From contig CM055896.1 of the NCBI GenBank assembly GCA_029582155.1, positions 3,025,501-3,089,500 of the forward strand: a DNA stretch of 64,000 nt, given 5' to 3'. The position numbers and the translations under genes were made by a program. The stretch is from Panopea generosa. Taxonomy: Eukaryota; Mollusca; Bivalvia; Adapedonta; Hiatellidae. This document shows, piece after piece, positions 22,548-33,558 of the stretch (the stretch's first letter is position 1; each line of letters opens with the position of its first letter). Under the pieces are notes generated by a model. The model ran no database searches and was not told the origin of the DNA. It saw nothing but the letters and a program-made list of their open reading frames with translations.

Positions 22548-22580
<33 letters not shown>

Positions 22581-22720
22581 GTATTAGTATTATTATTAGT
22601 ATTATTATCATCATTATCATTATTAGTGGTGGTCGTGATAATGGCAGTAGTAGCAGTAGTTAGAGCAGTAGTAATAGCACTAGCAGTAGCAGCAGTAGTA
22701 GAAGCAGTAGTAGCAGTATA
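22520..22720. repeat. (ATT)n and (TAG/CAG)n triplet microsatellites
   Basis: ATT runs pass into GCAGTAGTAGCAGTAG-type triplets. No coding inference is drawn. Confidence 0.92.
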
Positions 22721-23237
22721 TACGAGACACAGGTTACAGCAGAATATGATAATATTTGTTATAAAGACACTTGCTATGATAAACTCCATATCTATTTCAA
22801 CCGTATTTGGCAGTGTGCCGCCTTTATGTATTTTTGGTTTGGGCTTTTATTTTCTTATCATATTTTAAATATCAAGTATTTTCCAAATGGAAGTCTATAG
22901 TTGGTAGGTTTAAAGGCAATTACAATATGCAACTTGGTTGGCATTTGGCCACCTTTGTGTTCAACGTTTCTTCGCAGTTTGGCCATATACTAGTATCTAA
23001 CCTAACAGAAGCAATGTATATGTAAACCAAACACGGCCAAGGAACAATAATACACACACATATAATACATATACACATATATGATACATATACAAACATA
23101 GATATCGAATATTTGCGAGATGGTTAGGTTTACAACATTTCTTGTTTAAAGAAAATAAACGTGTTAACGTGAAAACGTGAAAACGTACATTTAAGATCTA
23201 TTAATCGAAATACAAGGCTGTTATGTTCTTCAAACCA

Positions 23238-23430
23238 ATTAAAGCGGGATAAAGAAACGCCGGGAGAATAACCTAACCCTAACCCTAACCCTATTATTAT
23301 TATTATTATTATTATCATTATTATTATAATTATTATTATGATTGTTATTTTTTTTTTTACTATTATATTGTATTCATTTAAATAAGGTGGCTCTGAAATT
23401 CATCCGTTATTTTTACCATTTTCTTGATAT
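23238..23430. mobile_element. foldback element remnant (family G) containing a telomere-like tract
   Basis: The left end GGGATAAAGAAACGCCGGGA and the right end GTGGCTCTGAAATTCATCC match the two arms of the foldback at 48076-48300. In place of the normal interior there are about four CCCTAA units (23270-23293) and then (ATT)n. TTAGGG/CCCTAA is the telomeric motif of molluscs and vertebrates. Confidence 0.65.
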
Positions 23431-24840
23431 TGGTTTTAATATGAAAAAAAAGAAAGAAAATATGACATGTTTGATTTTATATCTGTTCAAACGCATATAA
23501 CATATTCTCACATAATGAATAGGAAATCAGAGATATCTCTTCCTAACCCTCTTCCCCGCCTGCTGGACGAATTTCCTGACAGCATAATTTTTATGTTCAT
23601 ATTATATGCTCTCAGGTTCATATAAGTTTTTACCTTAGGATGGTTTTAATAAGTTTAATATTAGAGTTGAGGCGTCGCAAAACACGTTTTTTTCTATTAT
23701 AGTCAAATTGTAGTTTAATCATCATATAGGCTTTATACGTAATACAATGACATGCTCCACGTTACTTAGAGAACCATCAGAAACAACGTTTAAAATTCGT
23801 TATCCATCCCGAGTTAGTCATCCATCAGCTGTGTATGTTGGGTGGATCGATCAAATCAAATTTCAATACATCCCGATTTGGGTCAAATACTTCTACGTCT
23901 CGTCGTTTCCGTCTTTGTTCGAATTAACTACGCCCATAAATTTAAATAACTCCTCCTATAAAATGGCGGGTAGTCAAGGCAAAAAAATAACTATCAACAA
24001 CTTTCATTGAAAGTTTATCATTCCCACGTGTATAAACTAATCGATTACGGTTTATTAAACAAACAAGTTAAAATACTGCGTAATAAAACGGACTCCACAA
24101 TGAGCGGATTGAATAGATTGTGTGTTATTGGATTAAGGTTTTTGGTTACATTATTTTGTGTATTGATTGCATGCCCAGGATATAATTTATTAAAGGTGAC
24201 GTAAGCATATGGACGTTTCCATTTGACGCTATATTAAATTATATACAGTAAGAGTTTGTCTTTTTTTCTTTTTTTAAAAAAAAATGATATAATTGATATG
24301 GTTATTAATTAATTGTGTGTGCACATTTTGAAGCTAAACGGTTGCAGATTCGCCAATGATATATAGTTAAACTGTTTAATATATATACAGTATGTTAAGT
24401 GTTCATAAATTGATGGTCATTAATCAATTTGATATACATTTGAACTAAGCAATTTAAAAGAAAGAACTTTTAAAATAGTTTGTGGACGAAAGCCAAACAT
24501 TAAAACGGGTTTCGTTGAATTGTTTTCGATATAATACTAGTAATGGTACTATATTATGGTGAATAAAAATATGTGTAGGTTATATTTATACCTAGATAAT
24601 GTATTAATTAAAACGTTTTTAGTGTGACGAAGTTTTTTGGAATCAATGTAACTTAAAGATTACGTTTGTCGTGTTTAATATGGTTGTCTTCTGGTGAATA
24701 GGCGCAGGTTACATTTATAATGTAACTACTTAAACATTTTTGTTGAAAATAGGGAAGTTGGCGGAGAATTGGAGGTAGTGCGACTTTAAGATGTCGTGTG
24801 TAGTGTTTAATAATGTTATCTTTAATTGAAGATATTCGTG

Positions 24841-25017
24841 ATGGCGTCGGGTGGTGATGATGGTGCCGATCCCAAGAGAAACCTGGTGGTAGACGAAGCC
24901 GCGTTCGAGGAGCAGTTCCTTCGATGTCACATCTGTCGTGAGAAGTACGACCAGAATGACAAGTCGCCGAAGTCACTTCCGTGTAACCATACATTCTGTC
25001 TGCCGTGTCTCAAACAG
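24841..25017 (+). CDS. TRIM-like exon 1
   Basis: 59 codons from MASGGDDGAD to LPCLKQ, with donor CAG before GTATGT. It encodes the first six RING ligands (RCHICREKYDQ...LPCNHTFCLPC). The frame is open 15 bases upstream, but only as a TTG; this ATG is the first. Confidence 0.9.
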
Positions 25018-27686
25018 GTATGTTTGTAACTAAATATGGTTTGGCATCATCTTGACACATTAAATGTAACTTCATTGTGAATTCCGGTGTTATTAATGGA
25101 GAAAAAATGGGTAGATTCATTGTCCTTCCGCAAGTAACTGGCACCATGGAGCTGTCTCAAGATCACTTACATCTCACCGTCACGGTTTAGGGTTCGAGTC
25201 CAGATCGGTCAAAACACTTAATTTAAGGTAGTGTGCCAGTTACTTGCGGTTGTATGACGTTTCTACTTAGATTTATGTGAACAAGTCAAGAAATGTGGTT
25301 GCAATATATATCTTATAATGTTGAAAATGGCGTTAAACCACCGATTTAAATTTAGCTTTTCTAATCAATGTGAAAAATTACACTTTTTCACCAATCAGTT
25401 TTATATATCGTAGCTTTTAAAGCCTTGAATTAACAAACTATAAAAGTGTTCTAGATTCTTAAAACATACTTTGTTAAGTGTTTATGTATATATTTTGTGA
25501 TAGTCTCTCACAATTCAATGGAATTTGCTGATAATTTAATGTTTTATAAGTTTATATGTTATTTAAACATCTAATCAAGAACCTGTAGAAGACGTTTGTA
25601 AGACTTAAATAAAATAATCAACAGCTTTGAACGATGACCACGTGCACTGGCCATTCATCTATTATGCCTACCTTTTCTTGTAACTGAGGAGTCAATCTAT
25701 GACATTACCAGCTATCTCTAATTTCTTGATATTACTTATTTGTGTACATTGGTGAGTCATTTATCTATAGTTCATTGGCATAACTAATTCAGATATAATC
25801 GGTCAGGTTGTAAGACTTAAACAAAATAATTAACAGATTTGCATAATGACTCACGTACAATGGACACTGGTCATTGATTTCTTAAGCCTGCATTTTCTTG
25901 TAACAATAGCGTCATTCTATGACATCACCAAGTTACCACAGACATTTATTGGTATATCAAGTCGCTGGCATTACACTGACAAAGACGCGTCTTGAACTGG
26001 ATTAATTTTAATTATTAAAATGGTAGTATTAAGCATAAACTTTAATAAACTGATTTACATTAATAAATTGTACTTGTTTGCGTTTTATATGTTAGCACAA
26101 AAACACGTCTTACTTCATCAAGTCGCATCTCTCCAGTTATATAAAAGTCCTTGATTACATGTAGTGCCTCAAGTAGCCTATATTTTTGTCTGTTCGTGTT
26201 ATCCTCGAAACTATAATTTTACTTGCAGGTTTTTGACCATAATCAACAGAATGCGCGCCGAGCGTTTACATTTGCAGACGACACCTACGAGGGTGTCTTA
26301 AAATGTCCCACATGCAGAGTTGAAATATTTTTAAGTAGAGGAGAGATCAGCGCACTACCAAACGATCACAGAGTAATCCAAATGATGGACTTCCTGTCAC
26401 AAGTTGTAGTCAAGTCCCAGAATGTGTGCTCGAAACATGAACGCCAACCTCTAAATTTCTTCTGCAAAACGTGCACAGTTCCTGTATGCAGAGACTGCAC
26501 CGTGCTCGACCACAAAGAACAATGTGAACACGTAATTATTGACGTAACAAAAGCGCTTAGTGACAATTCTGAAGAATTTAACGACGTTGAAAATCGTAGC
26601 AAGCAACTGTTGCAAGGTATGAAGGGCAGATCAGACGCGCTCGCAAATGCTTCAAAGCAGCTGGACCTGCTGGAAAGACAATTGCGTGGGAAAATTAAAG
26701 ACGCGTTTATTGAATATCGTTTGCTGTTGGAAAGGCGACAGGAAGGACAAATCGCTATACTGCACGAGATGATTAAGAATCAAAAATCCCTAATAAACTC
26801 GCGCTTTGTTGACGTCTGCACCCAAGGTTCAAAGTTGCAGAAATTATACGACACATTCTCAAAGGCACGTAAAGCAAATGACATAACACAACTGTTCACT
26901 GTCCACAATGAAATGCAACAAGACGAGGAAGTGTTCTCTACACAAGCGGAAGCAAACGACGATGAATTATTTGTTGGCGCAGAATTTGAAATTATAAACG
27001 AGCCAATATTTCTGTCAGAGATGAGTTGTTTAGGTGATATCACACCGGTTCCAAATTTAGAATTGAAACTGCCCGTACCCCACCATCAACTAGTTGTCCT
27101 AGACATGGAGGACAGACGTATCCGAGACTCGGCATCGCAAGGTCCAAACTACGAAGATCCAAATGACTGTGACGATTTAATGGTGACACACGTTGAACCA
27201 AGCACTATGGATACCGATATCCACATGACGTCCTCTCGCACGCGCAGCAGACTGTCAGAAAGAGCTATAGAGAGGACCGCGCGAATGAGAGCACGAGACA
27301 TAATTGCGCGAGAGCGTGATCGCAATGTCGAGGATACAGAAGATATGGATCATGATTCTAACAGCGATGTTGTAACATCATCATACTTACTGCGAATTGC
27401 GTCTCGGCTCAATGCTAGTTCTGCTAACCTATCGGAAGCCATTCTCGATTTATCAACCGACAGAGACGGCAGTAACTCGCCGGACGACACACCGAGCTCC
27501 ACGTCTGCAACACATGGCAACAGACGAACCGGAAGCGGAAATGGACCTTCTCCGCCTCGATCTAGAAGATCGAATCAGAATGTGCGTGTCGTCCGGCACC
27601 CTCAGGTGGCGCGGGCAAATCCGGACCGCTCAGATCGCTATATACCAACACGCTATGAAAGATCGTCCAGGACGGACCAACAGTAG
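24841..27686 (+). CDS. TRIM-like RING/B-box/coiled-coil protein, 544 aa
   Basis: Two exons (24841-25017, 26229-27686) joined in phase 0 encode a putative E3 ubiquitin ligase. The ATG at 24841 has G at -3 and +4. The RING is complete: C29, C32, C48, H50, C53, C56 in exon 1 and C85, C88 in exon 2, so the intron separates the sixth and seventh zinc ligands. A B-box 2 follows (C126, H129, C138, C141, C146, C149, H154, H160), then a coiled coil at about 166-275 (QLDLLERQLRGKIKDAF and neighbours). From about 330 the chain is acidic, then Ser/Arg-rich and disordered. No NHL, filamin, SPRY or MATH domain is visible, so this is a TRIM protein with only the tripartite core plus a disordered tail. The RING spacing resembles the TRIM2/3/56 type, but orthology is not claimed. 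It is probably cytoplasmic or nuclear; the substrate is unknown. Confidence 0.9.
25128..25360 (+). mobile_element. SINE family D-like insertion in the TRIM-like intron, with a 17-bp inverted repeat
   Basis: A tRNA-like region with B box GGGTTCGAGTCC is followed by the family D core GTGCCAGTTACTTGCGG and the family D 3' end ATGGCGTTAAACCACC. The 17-base sequence CCGCAAGTAACTGGCAC at 25128-25144 is an exact reverse complement of the core at 25233-25249. Confidence 0.6.
25582..25962 (+). repeat. diverged direct repeats of about 155 bp in the TRIM-like intron
   Basis: Segments 25582-25740 and 25806-25962 share GTAAGACTTAAA(T/C)AAAATAAT, TGCC/GCCTACC-CATTTTCTTGTAAC and a GTCAATCTATGACAT(T/C)ACCA block. 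They are two diverged copies of one element in the same orientation. Confidence 0.65.
26229..27686 (+). CDS. TRIM-like exon 2 (terminal)
   Basis: The acceptor is ATTTTACTTGCAG. It starts VFDHNQQNARRAFTF and completes the RING with VLKCPTCRVEIF. It then carries the B-box (VCSKHERQPLNFFCKTC and PVCRDCTVLDHKE), the coiled coil and the disordered tail, ending RYERSSRTDQQ before TAG at 27684-27686. Confidence 0.92.
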   Translation, partial: VFDHNQQNARRAFTFADDTYEGVLKCPTCRVEIFLSRGEISALPNDHRVIQMMDFLSQVVVKSQNVCSKHERQPLNFFCKTCTVPVCRDCTVLDHKEQCEHVIIDVTKALSDNSEEFNDVENRSKQLLQGMKGRSDALANASKQLDLLERQLRGKIKDAFIEYRLLLERRQEGQIAILHEMIKNQKSLINSRFVDVCTQGSKLQKLYDTFSKARKANDITQLFTVHNEMQQDEEVFSTQAEANDDELFVGAEFEIINEPIFLSEMSCLGDITPVPNLELKLPVPHHQLVVLDMEDRRIRDSASQGPNYEDPNDCDDLMVTHVEPSTMDTDIHMTSSRTRSRLSERAIERTARMRARDIIARERDRNVEDTEDMDHDSNSDVVTSSYLLRIASRLNASSANLSEAILDLSTDRDGSNSPDDTPSSTSATHGNRRTGSGNGPSPPRSRRSNQNVRVVRHPQVARANPDRSDRYIPTRYERSSRTDQQ

Positions 27687-29705
27687 ACTAACCTGATGCC
27701 ATCACTTGCTTATTTTCAGTATTTCATAATTTACATGACTAAGTCATTAAGAATTAATTTGTCTTGTATTGTACTTACATTCCTCACAATGGATGAAATG
27801 GGATAAATTTTCATTTAGCCATTTAATCACCAAAAACCTCGCTTTAAAACTGAAAGGTCGGATCTCGGAATTCACCATGTTCAACTTTTGATTTGTCTGT
27901 CAGATTCCTGCAGATTTGACACTGTTTAATTAAGAATGCCTCATTCAACTTTAAAACGCACGTGCAGTGGTACATTTTCATCGCATTTTGTAGTGCTAAC
28001 TTAACATGGGCATTTATTCACATTTGCATTTAAATTATTTACATGTATTAGTTGTTTAATTTTGTGTTGATCGAGTTCAGTGTGATAACAAGAGATTTCT
28101 GTGATAAATCGACGTACAGCGTGTAGAAGATGTGGTGATTTTTTTGTCGTTCTTGCGAGTTTTACTTTGCTTCAAATGTGTAGGTACTTTATGTTAGGAT
28201 CTTTTTGTCCAATCCAGAATTTAACATTGTAACTTTGTACAGTATACATTCTTATACTTTTAACATATGATAAGTATTTAAAAAAAGGCAAAACCACTTC
28301 CAAAACTTAATGTCATTTACGTCACTGCCTAAAAGAAATGAAATTTACATATATATGTACATGAAAATCATTTAACGGAGACACATGACAATGGAAAAAT
28401 CAGTTACACCAATGACTTCTATAGAAGAATAAGAAACTTGCATCTCCTGACTTAATGTTGATAAAATAGTACACGAAGGGTTAATTATTTGCGCAAATTA
28501 ATCATTAAGAATTCAAAGGCAGCTGCTTTCTTGTACATAAAATGTAAGTTGTATGTAATCTTAATTAAATATATTGAGTTTTGAAGTAAAATTTTACACA
28601 TTTTGTTATCAGAAGTGCTTCAACAATTTTAAACACAAATTTCTGGGAATGGTTATTGTTTTGATGAGAATTTCATTCTACAATTAAAGAATTTTGATTT
28701 GTGTTCCTGAGATGAATGGAAGTCAAGATAATTGAAAACGAGATATTGCGAGATTTTGCGTGAATACGCGAGCTTGCACAAATTCTCAATTAGTTGCCTT
28801 TCCTTCTCTATATAATTCCTTGGTTACAATTATGTTCACACACGAATCTGCTGAAATATTATCATTCATTTGACCCCCCCCCCCCCTCCCCAAGTACTAT
28901 AATCCGTGAAATTTTAAGAATTTAGAAATAATTTCAAGTTTTACAAGTGGTATCATATTATATCATGAGAATCATTGAAACACTATATATTTTAGTCATA
29001 TTAACCCTAAATTTCCAAAATGACCAACTAAGACGGGGGTGGGGGTGGGGAGGGAGGGGAGTCTTCAGAATTAGCCATTTTAAAAAAAGAAAGAAGACGT
29101 ACGAGTGTCTTGTATTTTATAACAAGTTCCATCATGTAGTGAAATTTTCTCTAAAAAAATGTTCATATTTTTTATTTTATCTAATTTGCAGTCTTATATT
29201 CTGTTTTAGTCTTATTTATGTTTATTACGAAATGTTTACGCTAACTGCCACCGATTTGTACAGTGTACCGCCCATGCCTATATGCCTGTCAATCAGTTCC
29301 CTACCAACTAAATATAGGGTGTCATTTTACTATTTACTAGGTAGTTATTGATATCAAGATTTCATTTCATTATAACATTTAATCAATTGCAGGATATTGA
29401 TAGATTGACATAATGAATCCACTGCTTTCATTCAGTATTTGTAGTCTGAATAATCTATACCATACCTGGGTGAATAATGATATCAAACATTGATCAATGC
29501 ATATCATATGTGGATTTAATTATATCAAGAACTAACGAAGTTGTATCATAAAATATTAAAAGTCTTTAATGAACTTAGTAGACAGGCGCCAGTTTCAGTA
29601 AACATCTCAACTTGAGATTTCCCCAAACTCCATTCTTAAAATGCTGTAACTTCATTTACATCGGTTATTTTGCATATTATCCAGTACTTATCAGTAAAGG
29701 TGTGG
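27687..29705. other. 3' flank of the TRIM-like gene and intergenic DNA
   Basis: AT-rich sequence, probably 3' UTR for the first several hundred bases. A C run lies at 28874-28888 and a G-rich stretch at 29034-29060. No exon is seen. Confidence 0.4.
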
Positions 29706-29874
29706 TATGACCTGTCTTAAGCAGCCAGTCAAGGAAAGGAGCAAAAGGGACAGTTTAAGACAGGTTGTTTAATGCAGGTTAATTTGCTCAGAAAACATAT
29801 GAGAAATAACAAATGCGGCTGCTTAAAACAAGTGGCTGCTAATAGAGGTGGTCGCCTATACAGGTTTTACTGTA
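29706..29874 (-). mobile_element. MITE, family F, copy b (reverse orientation)
   Basis: It runs from ACCTGTCTTAAGCAGCCAGT to GCCTATACAGGTTTTACTGT and is collinear with the reverse complement of copies c, e and g. Confidence 0.75.
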
Positions 29875-30374
29875 CTTCAATTCTGTGTGGTCATTAAATG
29901 TGTAATAAGTTCCAGTAACCATTTATAGATATTAAGAATGTCGAGTTGAGAAAATCTTCGCTTGAGATGTTTAGTGAAACCAGCCCCTGTTTGTATGTAA
30001 AATAAGTGATATTTTACGAAATCCATAACTTGATTTAGTGATATAATAAAATAAGTATTACAATTATTGATGTCCTAAAATCCATAAATTTTCATATGAA
30101 AGAATAAAACTTTACATATTGATATTATAATTTAATAATATTAGTCAATTATTTTCATCTCATAAAGACTCCAATTCATAAATATCAATAATTATTTCAT
30201 TTTAAAAAAATTTAAAATATTTCATGATATTGATCAATTAATCTAGAAAATTAAAAATTGATTTGTTGGTACTATAAACTTGATTAATGATATCCATGGA
30301 TGAATAGATACGGAGAAGATAGCAAAATGTCCCCTCATGTACAAGTTGATTGATGTGATCCAGGCTTTTGTTTT

Positions 30375-30552
30375 ACCAACATTCACTTAAATACTTATAT
30401 TCTGACTGGTTATTTATATATAAAATAATCGACATCAATGAAATCATATGCAGTTTTAATTGAACCAGTCTAAAATCATGATCACCTGATTGCTTTTCTT
30501 ATATTTAAGGTTTTAAGTATTTAAGTGAATTCTTAAATATGTTGGGCGAAAT
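30375..30552. mobile_element. foldback element with inverted arms
   Basis: CCAACATTCACTTAAATACT on the left pairs with reversed AAGTATTTAAGTGAATTCTTAAATATGTTGG-type sequence on the right. A related, more degraded copy occupies 46960-47275 in SUGT1 and shares the CAATGAAA...ATGCAGTTTT and CTAAAATCATG blocks. Confidence 0.6.
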
Positions 30553-30659
30553 AGGAGTCAGGTAGTTTAACGTTTCACTATACAGTTACGCTTTTTTTTT
30601 CACGGTAACATGATTCTTACGCTTAAAAAAAAGGCCTATGTAATATGGTTTTGAAATAT

Positions 30660-30775
30660 TTTCAAAATGGTTCATAGTGGTTGTTATTTCTTGCTGCAGA
30701 CAAGTAGAGCAAAGGTTGGTATAGCATATACTGCAATAAGACATCACTAGTGTTAAAAAAGTGACATTTATAGGA
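30660..30775 (-). repeat. short dispersed repeat, copy 2 of an inverted pair
   Basis: This is the reverse complement of 5690-5800: TTTCTTGCTGCAGA, AGCATATACTGCAATAAGAC and CATCACTAGTGTTA. Confidence 0.6.
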
Positions 30776-31362
30776 TTTCAACATATGCATGTATTTATGA
30801 GCATTTGAGGACTTCTTTTTTAAAAAAAAACACCAGTTATGGTGCATTTTTATGTGGGTATACATTCCTGCTATGAAAATAAAATACTTTAAAAAATGTT
30901 TTATGTGGAATTTTTTTTTTTACCATGGAAATCCTAGACCTTATTTTATATACCGGTAGAACAAAATTTAACTGTGCAGTGAGACTTATAATGAAGTGAC
31001 AGTGTTAAGGATAGACTGTAGAAAGAAGTTAACTTAATGAGCTAAAGAAAATGCAAAAATGTTTTTTATTTTGTGAGCACCAAGTGTGTAATAAACAAAT
31101 GTCTGTACAAATTACAAGTGCTTACATTACTTTGCTTAGTTTTTACATCTTAATATTAAACTTAGTGTACTTGTTTGTTCAAGGGTATTTAATCATTTTT
31201 TTTTACACTAAACATTGGTATAATGACAGACAATAAAAGTTTCAATTTATGTAATAACATTTGTTTTATCTTTTAATATCCATTTCATAATCTTAGGCAC
31301 CACAAAGGAAACAGAAATCAATATTCGCCACGACCGACATGCAGCAAAGCCTCAAATACTTT

Positions 31363-31882
31363 TGAAAGGGAGTATACCAGGAAACAATGCTATAAATGTC
31401 TTAAAAAATAAAATTATTTTAAAAATAAAAATCATCTCATTATCTTTACTAAATAGAATCCAAATGGTGACAAAATCGATGTTTCAATCGGAGTGGTAAA
31501 CTTGAAACGAAATCCCCATTCTAAAAATAGACATCGCTTGAAAGCTACTTGACAGGCTTTACATCATCATTCGGACTCTTTCTAAGATGAAACAAGTATA
31601 ACAAGTTGTAAACCTGTTTAACAGATCAACAGAAATCAAAATAAATCACGTAGCTCATTTAATACGTCACAAAATATGTTGCAATTTTAAGAGAGAATTC
31701 TTTTTTAGTCTAACCAAGGTGCATAGTTAGGAAACCCCTTTTCAATGAATTGTTTAGACATATTTAAATAGATATCCTTTTGACAATACAGGGTCAATGA
31801 GTATATATAGGCATGATGTATTAGAAAAAAAATGTTTTAGCCAATTTTAAAATATTTAAAAATCCCGATTTATTCCCTTTAA
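31363..31882 (+). mobile_element. non-autonomous DNA element, family N500, copy 2
   Basis: About 520 bp, the most complete copy. It starts near GAAAGGGAGTATACCAGGAA and ends in CGATTTATTCCCTTTAAAA, with inverted ends. It contains an intact ATTTAATACGTC at 31657, where copy 3 carries the piggyBac-like MITE. Confidence 0.72.
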
Positions 31883-33242
31883 AACCTTTTTTTGTCGTTT
31901 AGAACAATAGATAAATAATAATAATTGTAACTTATCAACATTTTCTTTATATATACCCAGTTTTATTCTATGATATCAATATTTCAATCCATTGATATGA
32001 AAATTGTTCGAAGTTTGTGATATAAAGATTTTATTTACTGAACAAGTAAACAGGAAAAATGAGTTTCGTTACGCAGGACTGTAGTGAATGTATCGGTAAT
32101 ACGTAATAGTTAAATCTAATAATTAATTTTCGATTTTAATTTTAGTAAGGAAATTGAGAGAAAAGTCCTTGATTTTAGTAACAAGAAGAACATGTGACCT
32201 ACATTGACCAATAAAACTTGCATATTCTTGCTAGACTTATTTATTCACAACCTTTGAAAGGACTTGGATGAAACAATTCACACATGACATGGTTTGAGTC
32301 GAACTTCATGTTCAATCTCCGTGTATTTTCATGAAACTTGAAAGAATTCCACATGGTCAAATTTCTAAGATCACAAACCTGTATATTTTATGCGATTAAC
32401 CTATTGTGCGGGGTTGAGAAACTGGACGCAGAATAAGTGTAAACTTTTCTTCCCTCTGATGGTCACCATGTCAACCAGAAGATGGTTTTCCCATTGGATA
32501 GCTGTTCCTGTCTGGGAGAGTTTGATAGACAACAATTGTACATGCTCAAAAAAATTTCATGAGCACTTGTAAGTAGTTTAAGGATACACCAAAATGAAAA
32601 TGTTACTAGCAGTAGAACTTTGTCAACTCGAATACAGATGGCTTGAACACCACATATAGCTCGAACCACTTATTTGGTCCCAGCCAAATTCCTATTTTGA
32701 TGTATATACATGTACATGTACATGAATGGTATGATGGTGATCAATATTGGACTCCAACATCCCTTAACTTGAACTTTTTTTCCAGTTCCATTGGGTTCGA
32801 GCCAACAAGTTCTACTGTATTTTAATCTAAGTTTTGATATACACTTAAGAGATCTGAAAACATAACACAGTAAGATATATGAAAACACAACATATTTAGC
32901 ACGAGCAAAAATATATATATCCATATCCCACGGTAATTATTGACTGTTGAAGTTGTTGGTTGTTTACTTGAAATGTTACTGAATAAGTTGGTACCTGCTG
33001 CATTGGTGTCACTTTTTTCATTTCCTAGCAAATCCCCTATAAAACCTGTGTTTTGTTTCCATATTTCTTCCGGTGTTACGTTTTCATATCTCTTGAGTGC
33101 AATATACAGTCAAAATTTCTATAATGGGGGAGCATATGACTGTTCTGGATTTTCAGAAGTTTAACACAACTTCAAGGCAGTGGGTACATGTGTTGTTTGT
33201 GTTCTACAGTGTCTACTAACACATTGCTGTATTACTATAATA
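31883..33242. other. intergenic, no feature supported
   Basis: AT-rich sequence. Short open frames occur but show neither codon bias nor splice-site context. Confidence 0.35.
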
Positions 33243-33558
33243 AGATGTTGTTGTATGGTGTTTAGGGCGACCTTCAACAATTTTTCAATCATATCGCAAC
33301 GTTTCTACTCGAGACTGCATTCCGAGTGCGACCACACTGAAGTATCATGCCGCAGAGACATGGTATGATACCCTACCCAGTCACATTATACTGACACCGG
33401 GTCAACCAGACCTAGACCTATCCTCTAAATGCTGAGTGCTAAGCAAGGAAGATTCTAGTACTTTTTATTAAGTCTTTGGTATAAATGGTCGGTGATCAAA
33501 CCCACTACTTTCTGCATGCGAGGTGGACGCTCTAACACTATACCATGTTGTGGTCTCA
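33243..33558 (-). mobile_element. SINE, family B, copy 3 (minus, diverged)
   Basis: The 3' end GTTGTTGTATGGTGTTTAGG, the body CATGCCGCAGAGACATGG and a decayed B box (GGTGATCAAACCCACTACTT) match copy 1, with many transitions. It is therefore an older copy. Confidence 0.8.

Larger units (their letters stand above)
19763..24840. other. intergenic region with microsatellites, no supported gene
   Basis: About 5 kb of AT-rich DNA. It contains (AT)n at 21567-21597, a C-rich tract near 22236, ATT/TAG triplet runs at 22520-22720, AT-rich CATATA repeats at 23050-23095 and a foldback remnant at 23238-23430. A short frame at 24100-24195 resembles a signal peptide but has no downstream partner. The TRIM-like gene promoter should lie at the right end. 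Confidence 0.4.

Noticed and set aside
24007..24204. Signal-peptide-like frame near 24100 with a possible donor (AAG before GTGACG)
   Set aside because: Weak donor and no downstream exon in phase on the plus strand before the TRIM-like gene, which has its own start.
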